From Pontibacter kalidii (GTDB lineage: Bacteria; Bacteroidota; Bacteroidia; Cytophagales; Hymenobacteraceae): DNA of 64,000 nucleotides. The DNA is taken from contig NZ_CP111079.1 of assembly GCF_026278245.1 (NCBI RefSeq), forward strand, positions 1 through 64,000. Reading direction: 5' to 3'. The notes beneath the pieces were generated by a model that saw nothing but the letters and a program-made list of their open reading frames with translations, had not been told where the DNA came from and ran no database searches. Below are positions 41,593-51,609 of this stretch, one piece after another. Every line of letters starts with the position of its first letter. Position 1 is the stretch's first letter. Made by a program: the position numbers and the translations under genes.

Positions 41593-42507
41593 TGATAGCC
41601 AAATTTTTATGGTGCTGTTGAAGGTTTTGTGAACAAGCAAAGTGGATGCGCCTATGCACAGCGTAAGAGGTGCAGTGTCTTCAAGAAAAGGGGTTGTCTA
41701 TAATAACTCAAGATCTGACTCTTTAGAGTCTTAACTAGAGGTACAGCTGAACGGGTATTTTTGCTCTTCATAATCTAACGGGTTCCATGTTCTTGGATAA
41801 GAGCATGATAGTCTATTTGCAACTACTTTAAGAGAGCTATTGCTCTTGCTAGTTAGTTCAGCTTTAATGAGAATGTAATATAGCCTGCCCTTGTGTAGGT
41901 CCAAAGTAGTTGCTTTAGAACCTCCCTAATCTAGGATACCTACTAGGTATGCAATTGGCGTGTTTTAACCAGCTATACATAATCTTTTTGCAGTATGAGG
42001 TGAATAATGAGAATTAGATTAAATCTGTACTGGTTCTTCCATACATTCTTTCCCTTCGATATAAAATTAAAGGTATCAGGAAGATAAAAATGATACAGCT
42101 TAAAAGCTATTGGTACTTTATGTTTGTCCGGTGTTAAGCCTAGGAGGTGGGCCGCTATATTTGTGAGCATAGTTATAGAAAGTCTATTGTATTTAAGATA
42201 ACAACTTCTTATTATTGGCGGAAATTTCTTAACAAAGGCTTAACAGGGATTACTATAGGATTAAAAATGCAAATACCTCCGCTGAGACACGAGAGTACGT
42301 TTGAGCCTCTCCTGCTCTTTTGCCCGTCCGGGCACTAACTATCCATAATTAGATAAACTTAATAACAGGGCACAACAGGCTAATTGAATTCAGCCAACTC
42401 TTTTGTGCACTCTTAAAACAAAACCTTACATAGCTGTAGGGTGGCAGAGCTATGTCTTTTCTTAGTACAATTTTAACAATCAATCTATTATCTAACTATT
42501 CTACTTT
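41593..42507. other. 915-bp gene-free stretch before the second susC
   Basis: AT-rich and without a credible gene. I saw a GACTCT-TT-AGAGTC short palindrome near 41723, GCCCG-TC-CGGGC near 42324, and a TATATTTG box at 42156-42163 with no TTG at the expected spacing. Short open frames exist but lack family features. Such long leaders upstream of susC genes may hold regulatory RNA, but nothing specific can be named. Confidence 0.5.
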
Positions 42508-42519
42508 ATGTCAATTTTT

Positions 42520-45500
42520 ATGAGGAGATTATTACTCATGAGCCTTGCTTTAGTGTTGGTACTTGCCCAGCAAGTGTACGCACAAAGCAGAGCTGTGTCT
42601 GGTACGGTTACGGACCAAGGCACATCACAAGGCCTGCCGGGGGTGGCAGTAATTGTGAAGGGCACTACGGTGGGTACCACCACTGGGCTTGATGGTTCTT
42701 ATACCATTAACGTTCCCGCGGAAGGCAGCACGCTGATATTCCGCTTTATTGGCTACAAAACCGTAGAGCGTGCGATCGGCAACTCATCTACTGTTAACGT
42801 TGCACTGGGTGTGGACGACAAGCAACTGGAAGAGGTAGTAGTTGTAGCCTACGGCACAGCCGATAAAGGCTCTTTCACCGGCTCAGCTGCACAAATCACT
42901 ACTGAGAAAATTGCACAGCGCCCGGTAACCAACATTACCAACGCTATCGCTGGCCAGGCTGCAGGTGTACAGGCTAACGCAGGTAGCGGCCAACCAGGTT
43001 CTGGCCCTGATATCCGTATCCGCGGTATTGGTTCTATTTATTCTTCTAACGATCCGCTTTATGTGGTGGACGGTGTGCCTTACTCAGGCAACATTGCGAA
43101 CTTGAACGTGGATGACATCGAGAATATTTCTATTTTAAAAGATGCCTCATCTTCAGCGCTTTACGGCGCCCGCGCCGCTAACGGTGTGGTAATGGTTACT
43201 ACAAAGAAGGGCAAGAGTGGCCGCAATCAGATCAACCTGAAGATCTCTCAGGGGGTTACCAACAGAGGCTTAAAAGAGTACGACCGTGTGAATGCCTATG
43301 AGTACTACCCATTGGTTTGGGAAGCACAGCGTAACGCACTTGCCTATGCTACTACAGGTGCAGTGCCGTTGGAGGATGCAAACAAGCTAGCATCAGGCAC
43401 ATGGCCTACCAGGTTTACAACAGGTGCTAATGCCGGCAAACAGAACTACAATGGTAAAGCTGTTTCTGATGTTTCGCAAATCCTTGGCTATAACCCCTTT
43501 AATGTCGCAAACACAGACATCGTTCGCCCGGATGGTACTTTGAATCCTAACGCGAACCTCCTGTACGCAGATGACCTGGACTGGTTTGAGCCAATCGAGC
43601 GTAACGGCAGCCGTAGCGACTATGGCCTGAACTTCAGCGGTGGCAGCGAAAAGAGCGATTACTTTGTGTCTATGGGTTACCTGAACGAGAAAGGCTTTGT
43701 TATTAAGTCTGACTATGAGCGCTTTACAGGTCGTGTGAATGTGAATACGCAGGCTACTGATTGGTTTAAGACAGGCCTGAACATAGCTGGTACTATCACA
43801 GAGTCTAACCAAGCTAACACAGCAAGCAGCACAGGGTACGTTAACCCGTTCTTCTTTGCCCGTAACATAGGCCCTATTTACCCTGTGTATGCGCACGATC
43901 CAGTAACAGGTGCTTACCTGCTGGACCAGAACGGTAACAAAATCTATGACTACGGTAACTTGTCTGAATATGGTTTGCCAAACCGTGGTAGCAGCGCAAG
44001 CGTAGGGCGCCATGTGGTAGCAGAGACCATGTGGAACGATAATCTTTACAACCGCAATGTGTTAAGTGCCAGAACTTTTGGTGAAGTTACTTTCCTGAAG
44101 GATTTCAAATTCACCACGAACCTAAGTGTAGACATCTCTAACTACCTGGCTGCTGAGTATGATAACAACAAAGTAGGGGATGGTGCACCGGCAGGTAGAG
44201 CTAGCCGCACTAGCTCAACTACAACTAGCTACAACCTGAACCAGTTGTTGAACTATGCCAATACCTTCAATGACAGGCACTATGTAGAGGTGTTGCTGGG
44301 CCACGAGAACTACAGCTATGAGTATAAGTACCTGTACGGTATGCGCCAGAAGGTGATCGGCGAAGGTAACACGGAGCTTGGCAACTTCACAACGACCAAC
44401 GATCTTACCTCACGCACCGACACGTACAAAACAGAAGGCTACTTCTCCCGCTTAAACTATACATTTGATGATAAGTACACCGTGTCTGGTTCTTACCGCC
44501 GCGATGGATCGTCAAGATTCTCCACAGACGTGCGTTGGGGTGATTTCTGGTCAGTAGGTGCATCATGGCGTCTTGACAGAGAAACCTTTATCGCCATGCC
44601 GGAGTGGGTTGACATGCTGAAGCTGAGAGGTTCTTACGGACAGGTTGGTAACGACGCTCTCCTTAACCTTGATGGCACTACCAGATATTATGGCTGGCAG
44701 CCACTTTACGGCCTGGGCTATAACAATGCTGCTGAGCCTGGTATACTTCAGGAAAGCCTTGCTAGCCAGGACTTGCTGTGGGAGTCTAACAACAGCTATG
44801 ACATTGGCGTTGAGTTCGACCTGTTTGGCAGAGTTAACGGTAGTGTAGAGTATTTCAAGAGAGAGTCTGAGAACCTGCTGTTCCAGGTGCCGCTTCCGCT
44901 TTCAGGCGGTGTGCTTACAAGATGGCAGAACATCGGAACCATGGCCAACACTGGCGTGGAAGCACAGTTAGCTGCTGATGTTGTGAAGGCAAAAGACTTT
45001 ACATGGAATGTGAGCGTGAACGTGGCAACGTACAAGAACGAGGTTAAGGAGTTACCGGAAGGCCAGGAAGAGATCATCAGCGGTACGAAAAAGTACATGG
45101 TTGGCAGATCTATCTATGATTACTGGCTGCGTGACTGGTACGGAGTAGACCCGAACACAGGTAACGGTGTGTTTGTTGCCGATAACCCGGAAGACAAGAA
45201 CGCTTATGAGTTAAACGGCACAATGGTAACTACGCAATCTAACGGTGCCAAGTACCACTATGCAGGTTCTGCTATTCCTGATTTTGCCGGTGGTATCACC
45301 AACACGTTTGCTTACAAGAACCTGTCGCTGTCAGTGTTGCTGACTTACCAGGTGGGTGGCAAAGTATACGATGCCAACTATGCCTCTCTGATGAACGCTG
45401 GTACGCAGGGTGGTGCACTGCACACTGACATCCTAAACCGTTGGCAGCAGCCAGGCGACGTAACCGACGTGCCGCGCATGGACCTGACAGCCGCTACGCA

Positions 45501-45759
45501 GTATAACGCGCAGTCAGACCGTTGGCTGATCGACGCTTCATACCTGAACATCCGCTCTGTGAACCTAAACTACGTGCTGCCTTCCAGCATCACCTCTAAG
45601 GTGTTCTTAAAGAATGCTAGCGTATTCGCTTCAGGTGAAAACCTTGGCCTGTTCTCGAAGCGTGATGGTATGAACGTGAATCAGTCTTACTCAGGTGTTA
45701 CCTCCAACACGTACTCACCTGCTCGTATCTACACTGTTGGTTTGAACGTTACCCTTTAA
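42520..45759 (+). CDS. SusC/RagA family TonB-linked outer membrane receptor
   Basis: An intact 1079-residue receptor (from ATG 42520, matching the start of the first susC; ATG 42508 would add four residues). It has a signal peptide (MRRLLLMSLALVLVLAQQVYAQ), a CarboxypepD_reg-like domain (about 23-110), a TonB box (LEEVVVVAYG), a plug with IRIRGIGS and DPLYVVDGVPYSGNI, and a large barrel ending TYSPARIYTVGLNVTL. It imports ligand captured by the SusD lipoprotein that follows nine bp later, using TonB energy. Its first 110 codons are closely similar at DNA level to those of the upstream broken susC. Confidence 0.95.
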   Translation: MRRLLLMSLALVLVLAQQVYAQSRAVSGTVTDQGTSQGLPGVAVIVKGTTVGTTTGLDGSYTINVPAEGSTLIFRFIGYKTVERAIGNSSTVNVALGVDDKQLEEVVVVAYGTADKGSFTGSAAQITTEKIAQRPVTNITNAIAGQAAGVQANAGSGQPGSGPDIRIRGIGSIYSSNDPLYVVDGVPYSGNIANLNVDDIENISILKDASSSALYGARAANGVVMVTTKKGKSGRNQINLKISQGVTNRGLKEYDRVNAYEYYPLVWEAQRNALAYATTGAVPLEDANKLASGTWPTRFTTGANAGKQNYNGKAVSDVSQILGYNPFNVANTDIVRPDGTLNPNANLLYADDLDWFEPIERNGSRSDYGLNFSGGSEKSDYFVSMGYLNEKGFVIKSDYERFTGRVNVNTQATDWFKTGLNIAGTITESNQANTASSTGYVNPFFFARNIGPIYPVYAHDPVTGAYLLDQNGNKIYDYGNLSEYGLPNRGSSASVGRHVVAETMWNDNLYNRNVLSARTFGEVTFLKDFKFTTNLSVDISNYLAAEYDNNKVGDGAPAGRASRTSSTTTSYNLNQLLNYANTFNDRHYVEVLLGHENYSYEYKYLYGMRQKVIGEGNTELGNFTTTNDLTSRTDTYKTEGYFSRLNYTFDDKYTVSGSYRRDGSSRFSTDVRWGDFWSVGASWRLDRETFIAMPEWVDMLKLRGSYGQVGNDALLNLDGTTRYYGWQPLYGLGYNNAAEPGILQESLASQDLLWESNNSYDIGVEFDLFGRVNGSVEYFKRESENLLFQVPLPLSGGVLTRWQNIGTMANTGVEAQLAADVVKAKDFTWNVSVNVATYKNEVKELPEGQEEIISGTKKYMVGRSIYDYWLRDWYGVDPNTGNGVFVADNPEDKNAYELNGTMVTTQSNGAKYHYAGSAIPDFAGGITNTFAYKNLSLSVLLTYQVGGKVYDANYASLMNAGTQGGALHTDILNRWQQPGDVTDVPRMDLTAATQYNAQSDRWLIDASYLNIRSVNLNYVLPSSITSKVFLKNASVFASGENLGLFSKRDGMNVNQSYSGVTSNTYSPARIYTVGLNVTL

Positions 45760-45768
45760 TTTTTGAAA

Positions 45769-47286
45769 ATGAAGAAAGTATTATATAGTTCGCTTGCAGC
45801 CTGCATGCTGGTTTTCTCCTCCTGCGAAAAGGAATATTTGGAGACACAGCCGACAGACGCTGTTTCTGAAGAGTCTGTATTTACAACTACTACCAACGCC
45901 TGGGCTGCCCTGAACGGCATCCACAGAGCAATGTTCATGCAGTACAGCACCCAGGATCAGGCTGGTCAGGGGTCAGTAATGATCAACATGGATATGTTAG
46001 GGGAGGATGTTGTAATGACGGCAGCCGGTAACGGCTGGTTTAACAGCACCTACAAGTGGTTAACGCACCGCAATGCCAACGCCACTACAGTATACTTCAC
46101 CTACAGGTTCTACTATAAGCTCATCGCTAATGCCAATATGATCATCAACAACATTGAGAAAGTTGATGGTCCGGATGCGGATAAGCGAGAGATTAAAGGC
46201 CAGGCGCTAGCCTATAGAGCTTGGGCGCACCACCAACTGGTGCAGCTCTTTGCAGAGCGTTATGATGCCACGAAGGGTACTAATAACCAGGCTGGTGTTC
46301 CTGTTCTGACGGTAAACACGATAGAAGGACAGCCCCGTGAAACGGTTGAGGCAGTGTACGCGCAGATTAACAAGGATCTTGATGAGGCAATCTCCTTGCT
46401 GCCGGCAGGGCGTGGTGCCAAGTCTCACTTCAACGTTAATGTTGCCAAAGGCTTAAAGGCTCGCGTGGCACTGACAATGCAGGATTGGGAAACTGCTGCC
46501 CAGTACGCAAACGAAGCACGTCAGGGCTATCCGCTGATGGGCACTGAAGACTATCTGGCAGGCTTTAACAACGTGGAGAACAAAGAATGGATGTGGGGCA
46601 GCGATCAGATTGCTGACCAGACCACATACTTCTACTCTTTCTTCGCCTATATGTCGGCTAACTTTAGCTCAACCAACATCAGGTCTAACCCTAAAGCAAT
46701 CAACAGCAAGCTGTATGCTGAGATCGCGGATACCGATGTGCGTAAGCAGCTTTGGGATCCAAAGCCTGAAGCGGTGAAGGATGCTGATGGTAAGACCATA
46801 GGCTACGACGTAAATGGGTATGTTATTCCTTCTAACTTCTCGGCCAAGCCATACATGAACAGAAAGTTCATGGCAGACGGTGGCGCCAGCAGTATTGGCG
46901 ACGTGCCATACATGAGGGCTGCTGAGATGTACCTGATTGAGGCTGAAGCTTTGGCTCGCCAGGGCAAGAGCGTTGAGGCGGCACTGGTACTGACTAACCT
47001 GATGAAGGCTCGTGACAAAGACTATACGCCGCTTGAACTGATTGGTCAGGACCTGGTGGATGAGATTCTGACGCAGCGCCGTATTGAGCTGTGGGGCGAA
47101 GGCTTCCGCTTCTTCGACCTGAAGCGCACGAACAGCGCCCTCGACAGAACGGGTGCTAACCACGATGCCACCCTTGCTGACAACCTGTTCCAGGTAGCAG
47201 CCGGCGACAAGCGTTGGCAGTGGCTGATCCCGCAGGATGAGCTGAATGCAAACAGAAACACTGGTATGTTCCAGAACGAGCTGTAA
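45769..47286 (+). CDS. SusD/RagB family nutrient-binding lipoprotein
   Basis: A 505-residue outer-membrane lipoprotein, partner of the preceding SusC. The lipobox is in LAACMLVFSSC with Cys19 lipidated. The N-terminal EKEYLETQPTDAVSEESVFTTT and the C-terminal TQRRIELWGEGFRFFDLKRT are hallmarks of the classical SusD family; TPR-like helices lie between. ATG 45769 was preferred to TTG 45763 because it starts the signal peptide cleanly. The two genes are nine bp apart and probably coupled. The ligand is unknown: no glycosidase or regulator is next to the pair. Confidence 0.95.
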   Translation: MKKVLYSSLAACMLVFSSCEKEYLETQPTDAVSEESVFTTTTNAWAALNGIHRAMFMQYSTQDQAGQGSVMINMDMLGEDVVMTAAGNGWFNSTYKWLTHRNANATTVYFTYRFYYKLIANANMIINNIEKVDGPDADKREIKGQALAYRAWAHHQLVQLFAERYDATKGTNNQAGVPVLTVNTIEGQPRETVEAVYAQINKDLDEAISLLPAGRGAKSHFNVNVAKGLKARVALTMQDWETAAQYANEARQGYPLMGTEDYLAGFNNVENKEWMWGSDQIADQTTYFYSFFAYMSANFSSTNIRSNPKAINSKLYAEIADTDVRKQLWDPKPEAVKDADGKTIGYDVNGYVIPSNFSAKPYMNRKFMADGGASSIGDVPYMRAAEMYLIEAEALARQGKSVEAALVLTNLMKARDKDYTPLELIGQDLVDEILTQRRIELWGEGFRFFDLKRTNSALDRTGANHDATLADNLFQVAAGDKRWQWLIPQDELNANRNTGMFQNEL

Positions 47287-47307
47287 TAGATTATTTGGTT
47301 GTATATT

Positions 47308-47338
47308 AAAGCCCGCCGTCGTTTGACTGGCGGGCTTT
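47308..47338 (+). terminator. Terminator after the second susD
   Basis: AAAGCCCGCC (47308-47317) pairs exactly with GGCGGGCTTT (47329-47338), then further T residues, about 20 bp after the stop. Confidence 0.8.
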
Positions 47339-47370
47339 TCTCTTTATACTTGCAGCTATACTTTACTCTT

Positions 47371-47967
47371 ATGCTATTACCAAACCACAGCGGGTACACC
47401 TTAGAGGCTGGCGTAGACGAGGTAGGCAGGGGTTGCCTGGCCGGGCCGGTGGTGGCTGCAGCCGTTATACTTCCGCCAAACTATAAGCACCCGCTCCTCA
47501 ACGACTCCAAGAAGCTGACCAAAAAGCTGCGCGAGCAACTGCGGGGGGAGATTACGCGGGATGCAGTGTGTTGGGCTATAGGAGAGGCCTCGCCGGAGGA
47601 GATCGATAAAATAAACATCCTGAACGCTACCTACCTGGCCATGCACCGGGCCTTGGATGCGCTGCTACAACAGCCGGAGTACCTGCTGGTGGATGGTAAC
47701 CGCTTTAAGCCTTATCAGGACTTGCCGTATAGTTGCATGGTGAAGGGCGATGGGAGGTTCCTGTCTATTGCGGCGGCCTCGGTGCTGGCAAAGACGCACC
47801 GCGACGAGCTGATGTGCCGGCTGGCGGGGGCGCACCCCTACTATGGCTGGGAGCAGAATGCAGGGTATCCCACAAAGGCGCACCGGGCCGGCATCGCCAG
47901 CCACGGGCCTACTGTGCATCACCGGAAATCATTTACCTTACTGCCCCGCCAACTGGAGCTTCTTTAA
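47371..47967 (+). CDS. rnhB: Ribonuclease HII
   Basis: RNase HII cuts RNA in RNA-DNA hybrids and starts removal of single ribonucleotides from DNA. The 198 residues carry DEVGRG at 16-21 (metal ligands Asp16, Glu17), NDSKKLTKKLREQL, LLVDGN with a further catalytic aspartate, and KTHRDELM. The ATG at 47371 gives the standard N terminus; the upstream in-frame codons read through the susD terminator and are excluded. It is expressed separately from the susD gene. Reliable. Confidence 0.97.
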   Translation: MLLPNHSGYTLEAGVDEVGRGCLAGPVVAAAVILPPNYKHPLLNDSKKLTKKLREQLRGEITRDAVCWAIGEASPEEIDKINILNATYLAMHRALDALLQQPEYLLVDGNRFKPYQDLPYSCMVKGDGRFLSIAAASVLAKTHRDELMCRLAGAHPYYGWEQNAGYPTKAHRAGIASHGPTVHHRKSFTLLPRQLELL

Positions 47968-48063
47968 CCGCACCTCTGCCGGGCGGCCATACTTACTAAA
48001 AGTATAAGTATAACTGCAAAAGCCCGCCAAAGTATAAGCGGGCAAGGGAATGGCCATCAATAT

Positions 48064-48097
48064 AAAAGCCGCTGCACAAGTATGTACAGCGGCTTTT
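48064..48097. terminator. Terminator between rnhB and the response regulator gene
   Basis: AAAAGCCGCTG (48064-48074) pairs exactly with CAGCGGCTTTT (48087-48097). The loop includes AAGTATG. It serves convergent genes. Confidence 0.8.
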
Positions 48098-48122
48098 ACA
48101 CTTATAACGAATGCTTGTTTTC

Positions 48123-48560
48123 TTACTTAAGCTTTATCAGGTCCAGGAAAAGGCTGAAGCTGTCAAGGGAGGAGTCGCTACGCTCGAAGCTGTCGAAGGA
48201 CAGGGGCTTTACGATGTAGCCGGATACATTAAGGCGCTGGGCAGCCAGGCGGTCAGTCTCCTCGTTGGAGGTCGTCATGATGAACACGGGTATGTGGCTG
48301 AACTCCGGGTCGCGTCGTAACTCTGCCAGAAACTCAAGCCCGTTCATTTTAGGCATGTTGATGTCCAGAAGTATGACGCTTGGGGCGGGGGAGATCTTAG
48401 GCGTATCATTACCACGCAGCATATTCAGTGCCTCCTTCCCGTTGCGAGCCTCAAAAATCGGGTGTGTGATGCCGATCTTCTTCAGCTCCCGCTCCACATT
48501 CATGGTATCCAGGTAATCATCCTCCACCAGCAGGATATTCACTACTTCTTTCTCGCTCAT
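48123..48560 (-). CDS. Response regulator, single receiver domain
   Basis: A 145-residue stand-alone receiver domain. The acidic pocket VEDD, the phosphorylated aspartate Asp66 in VILLDINMPKMNG, the TTS threonine/serine switch (FIMTTSNEE) and the lysine in IVKPLSF are all present. It has no DNA-binding output domain, so it probably acts by protein contact, like the Rcp1-type regulators often encoded with CHASE3 kinases. I started it at the second Met (48560); ATG 48590 adds ten residues. The upstream kinase gene ends 32 bp before, so one operon is likely. Confidence 0.94.
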   Translation of the reverse strand: MSEKEVVNILLVEDDYLDTMNVERELKKIGITHPIFEARNGKEALNMLRGNDTPKISPAPSVILLDINMPKMNGLEFLAELRRDPEFSHIPVFIMTTSNEETDRLAAQRLNVSGYIVKPLSFDSFERSDSSLDSFSLFLDLIKLK

Positions 48561-48592
48561 TATACTTGTGCTTCTGATCGAATTAGACAAAG

Positions 48593-50086
48593 CTATAAAA
48601 ATTTTTGATCTTTACCTTTCTGTTTTGGCCAGGTAAAGGTGAAAGTTGAGCCTAAACTTAGCTCTGAGTTCACCCAGATAGTGCCTCCCTGCAACTCAAC
48701 AATCTTTTTTACGATGCTGAGGCCTACGCCGGTACTCTCCATAGCGTCGCGCTCCTGCAAGGTCTGGAATATCACAAAAATTCGGGAGTGGTACTCCGGG
48801 TCAATGCCCGGCCCATCGTCCGCCACCGAGAAAACATGGAACTCATCGGTCTCGTTGTGGCGGATGGTAATCTGCCCCTCCTTTTCATTGTGATATTTAA
48901 TAGCATTACTGATCAGGTTGCTGAACACCTGCTGCAACTGTATACGAACGGTGTACAGGGTAGGTAGGTTGTGCTGCACATCTACCTGGAAGCCGGCAGG
49001 CGGCGAGAGCAGGTCCACTACTTCGGTCAGGAGTTCGTTTACGTCTACCTCCTCCTCGGCCTGGCTCGTGCGGCCAATGCGCGCCAGGGCAAGTATGCCG
49101 TTGATCAGGTTCTCCATCCGGTGCACGCGCGCGCGCATCATCAACAGGTACTCCTGCACGTTTGGCGGCAGCTGTGTGCCCATGTCCTCCTCAACCCAAC
49201 GGGAGGCTACCTCGATGCCGCGCAGCGGTGCCTTCAGGTCATGCGAGACCACGTAGGCATACTGGTCCAGCTCCTTGTTCTTAAGGTCCAGCTCGGTAAA
49301 GGTGCCATCAATGGTGGCCGACATGCGGTTGAGCGAGTGCGAGAGCCGGCTCAGTTCGTCATTGCTCGTGTCCACGATCTGCGTCTTATACTCGCCCCTC
49401 GAGATTCTCTCGGCCAGCGTTACCATCTTCATGATCCGGTTGGAGATCAGGCGTGTAATATAGTAGGCCCAGCCCAGGCCTATGATCACCGAGAGGATGG
49501 TGAGAATGGTGGAGAGCTGGCGCGTGTTGTTGATACTTTTGTTGAGGCGCTCGCTGCGTTCCTCGCGCACTTTGTACTCAAAGGCGTTAAAGGCCCGGAA
49601 AGCGGCTCTTATCGAGTCCATCACCTGCTGCTCCCCCAGCACCAGGGTCTCCAGCTTGGCATCAAGCTCACGGTCCGTCATGATGGTGTCCTGGTGGCCG
49701 CGCTTCATCTGGATGAGGGGCTCTGCAAACTCTTTTTCCAGGCGCCGCTGCAGGCTCACGATCTCATCCAGCTTTGTTTGCTGGTCCGGTGAGTTGGTCA
49801 CAAAGTCACGGGTCTCCTGCATCAGCTCCGGCATCTGCTCCCGGGCCTGCCAGTAGGGCTTCAGGAAGGTTTCGTTGCCGTTTAGCAGGAAGCCGCGCAA
49901 ACCGGTCTCCATGTCGATGATGTTCCGCTGCAGGGCTGCCGAGTTCCGTACAATAATCTGGGAGCGGCCCACCCACTGCGTGTTTTCGATCACTGCCTCC
50001 GACAGGCGGAAGTTTACGATGGCCACGGCAGTAAAGAGCACCGAGATCAGCAGGAACCCGATAAATAATTTTACGGAAAGTTTCAT
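48593..50086 (-). CDS. CHASE3-domain sensor histidine kinase
   Basis: A 497-residue membrane kinase. A short N-terminal helix (about 5-24) and a second at about 190-210 bracket a periplasmic CHASE3 sensor domain (about 30-185). A HAMP domain follows (about 205-260), then HisKA with the phosphorylated His282 in VSHDLKAPLRG, and HATPase_c with NLISNAIKYHNEKEG and DDGPGIDPEYHSRIF. This is the phytochrome-like kinase layout used with single-domain receivers, and the receiver gene follows on the same strand. The signal it senses is unknown. Confidence 0.95.
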   Translation of the reverse strand: MKLSVKLFIGFLLISVLFTAVAIVNFRLSEAVIENTQWVGRSQIIVRNSAALQRNIIDMETGLRGFLLNGNETFLKPYWQAREQMPELMQETRDFVTNSPDQQTKLDEIVSLQRRLEKEFAEPLIQMKRGHQDTIMTDRELDAKLETLVLGEQQVMDSIRAAFRAFNAFEYKVREERSERLNKSINNTRQLSTILTILSVIIGLGWAYYITRLISNRIMKMVTLAERISRGEYKTQIVDTSNDELSRLSHSLNRMSATIDGTFTELDLKNKELDQYAYVVSHDLKAPLRGIEVASRWVEEDMGTQLPPNVQEYLLMMRARVHRMENLINGILALARIGRTSQAEEEVDVNELLTEVVDLLSPPAGFQVDVQHNLPTLYTVRIQLQQVFSNLISNAIKYHNEKEGQITIRHNETDEFHVFSVADDGPGIDPEYHSRIFVIFQTLQERDAMESTGVGLSIVKKIVELQGGTIWVNSELSLGSTFTFTWPKQKGKDQKFL

Positions 50087-50425
50087 GTATAAGGGTTGAA
50101 GCTATACGTTGGTCGCGGCTATGGCGTGCTGGGTAGCCGCAGGCGGTGGCTACAGATCCGAGTAATGGGAGATTTGGGTTCGCGAAAGTATGAAGTTGTC
50201 CTGTTCTCGCGGGGCCGCAGCAGCGGTGCGATGCTGTGTGATGGGGGTAAGCATATATTTCCTTTGGCTATTATTGTGGTTTTCGCTCATACGGGGGCCA
50301 GGTTTATTTGTTGCAAAATACACCCATAAAGGCCCGGAGGCGCTGGCAGCTACCTGCGGATTAATTTAGGATGAGCCCGAAATTTACTTAATTTTGCTTT
50401 AAATAATAATTACAGTTAACCTGAC
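50087..50425. other. 339-bp divergent region between the kinase and gcvT
   Basis: It contains the gcvT promoter box (50389) and must hold the promoter for the kinase pair on the minus strand. A GGCTATGG / GTAGCCGC / GTGGCTAC cluster lies near 50117-50155. No open frame here is convincing. Confidence 0.45.
50389..50396 (+). promoter_or_regulatory. -7 promoter box TAATTTTG ahead of gcvT
   Basis: TAATTTTG matches TAnnTTTG exactly and lies 29 bp before the ATG at 50426. The upstream -33 TTG is not obvious, so the promoter is proposed on the -7 box and spacing alone. Confidence 0.45.
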
Positions 50426-51514
50426 ATGGAACTTAAGAAGATCGCTTTAAATGAGGTGCACGAGGCGCTGGGCGCTAAGATGGTACCTTTCGCCGGCTAC
50501 AATATGCCTGTGCGCTACTCTTCAGATATAGAGGAACATAAAACTGTGCGCGAGGCTGTCGGCATTTTCGACGTGTCGCATATGGGCGAGTTTAGGCTGC
50601 GGGGCCCAAAGGCCCTGGACCTGATCCAGCGTGTTACCTCCAACGACGCCTCTAAACTGGAGAACGGCAAAATACAATATTCCTGCCTGCCCAACGAAGA
50701 TGGCGGCATCGTGGACGACCTGCTGGTGTACCGCCTTGCGGAAGAGGAGTACCTGCTGGTGGTAAACGCCTCCAACATTGAGAAGGATTGGAACTGGATC
50801 AGCAAGTATAACACCGGAGGCGTAGAGATGGAGAACATCTCTGACAACATCTCGCTGTTTGCGGTACAGGGGCCGAAAGCTGCCGAGGCGCTGCAGTCGC
50901 TAACCAAGGTGGACCTGTCCGGCATGGCCTACTATACTTTTGAGAAAGGGGAGTTTGCCGGTGCGCAGGATGTGATCGTGTCAGCGACTGGATACACCGG
51001 TGCGGGCGGTTTTGAGATCTACGTGAAGAACGAGGACGCCAGGAAAGTGTTCGACGCCATTATGGAAGCCGGCAAACCGTATGGCATTAAGCCAATCGGC
51101 CTGGGCGCCCGCGATACGCTGCGTCTGGAAATGGGCTTCTGCCTCTACGGCAACGACATCGACGACACGACTTCCCCGTTGGAGGCTGGCTTGGGCTGGA
51201 TCACGAAGTTTAACAAGGACTTTGTGAACGCCGAAGACCTGAAGGCGCAGAAGGAACAGGGTGTGAGCCGCAAGCTGATCGGTTTCGAGATGCTGGAGAA
51301 GGCGATTCCACGCTCGCATTACGAGATCGTGAACGCCGAAGGGGAGAAGATAGGAGAGGTAACCTCCGGCACCATGTCGCCATCACTGGGCAAGGGCATT
51401 GGCCTGGGCTATGTGGCCAACGACTACAGCAAGGCCGGTACCGAGATCTTCATCCGCATCCGCAACAAAGACATGAAAGCACAGGTAGTGAAGCCGCCTT
51501 TCGTCAAGAAGTAA
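50426..51514 (+). CDS. gcvT: Aminomethyltransferase, glycine cleavage system T protein
   Basis: GcvT transfers the methylene group from aminomethyl-lipoyl GcvH to tetrahydrofolate, giving 5,10-methylene-THF and ammonia. Its 362 residues show [15 protein letters not shown] (about 42-56), [20 protein letters not shown] with the catalytic aspartate region, [15 protein letters not shown] and [19 protein letters not shown], all diagnostic. No gcvH or gcvP is adjacent; dispersed gcv genes are common in Bacteroidota. An inverted-repeat gap of 95 bp separates it from comB. Confidence 0.97.
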   Translation: MELKKIALNEVHEALGAKMVPFAGYNMPVRYSSDIEEHKTVREAVGIFDVSHMGEFRLRGPKALDLIQRVTSNDASKLENGKIQYSCLPNEDGGIVDDLLVYRLAEEEYLLVVNASNIEKDWNWISKYNTGGVEMENISDNISLFAVQGPKAAEALQSLTKVDLSGMAYYTFEKGEFAGAQDVIVSATGYTGAGGFEIYVKNEDARKVFDAIMEAGKPYGIKPIGLGARDTLRLEMGFCLYGNDIDDTTSPLEAGLGWITKFNKDFVNAEDLKAQKEQGVSRKLIGFEMLEKAIPRSHYEIVNAEGEKIGEVTSGTMSPSLGKGIGLGYVANDYSKAGTEIFIRIRNKDMKAQVVKPPFVKK

Positions 51515-51517
51515 ATA

Positions 51518-51606
51518 TTAATTGTTGATTGCTGGTTGTTAATTGTTGTTTGCACTAACGAACAATTTTAAGACCAACAATCAACAATCTAACAATCAAC
51601 AATTAA
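51518..51606. repeat. Inverted repeat of TTGTTGATT words between gcvT and comB
   Basis: TTAATTGTTGATTG (51518-51531) and CAATCAACAATTAA (51593-51606) are exact reverse complements; further ATTGTTG and CAACAAT words lie inside, so several foldings are possible. The right arm ends three bp before the comB ATG at 51610. Confidence 0.7.
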
Positions 51607-51609
51607 GTA

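Noticed and set aside
42147..42338. 63-codon open frame upstream of the second susC
   Set aside because: No family features, no matched promoter or good start; likely chance in AT-rich DNA.
47299..47370. Upstream extension of RNase HII
   Set aside because: The added codons translate the susD terminator hairpin and are not conserved family sequence.
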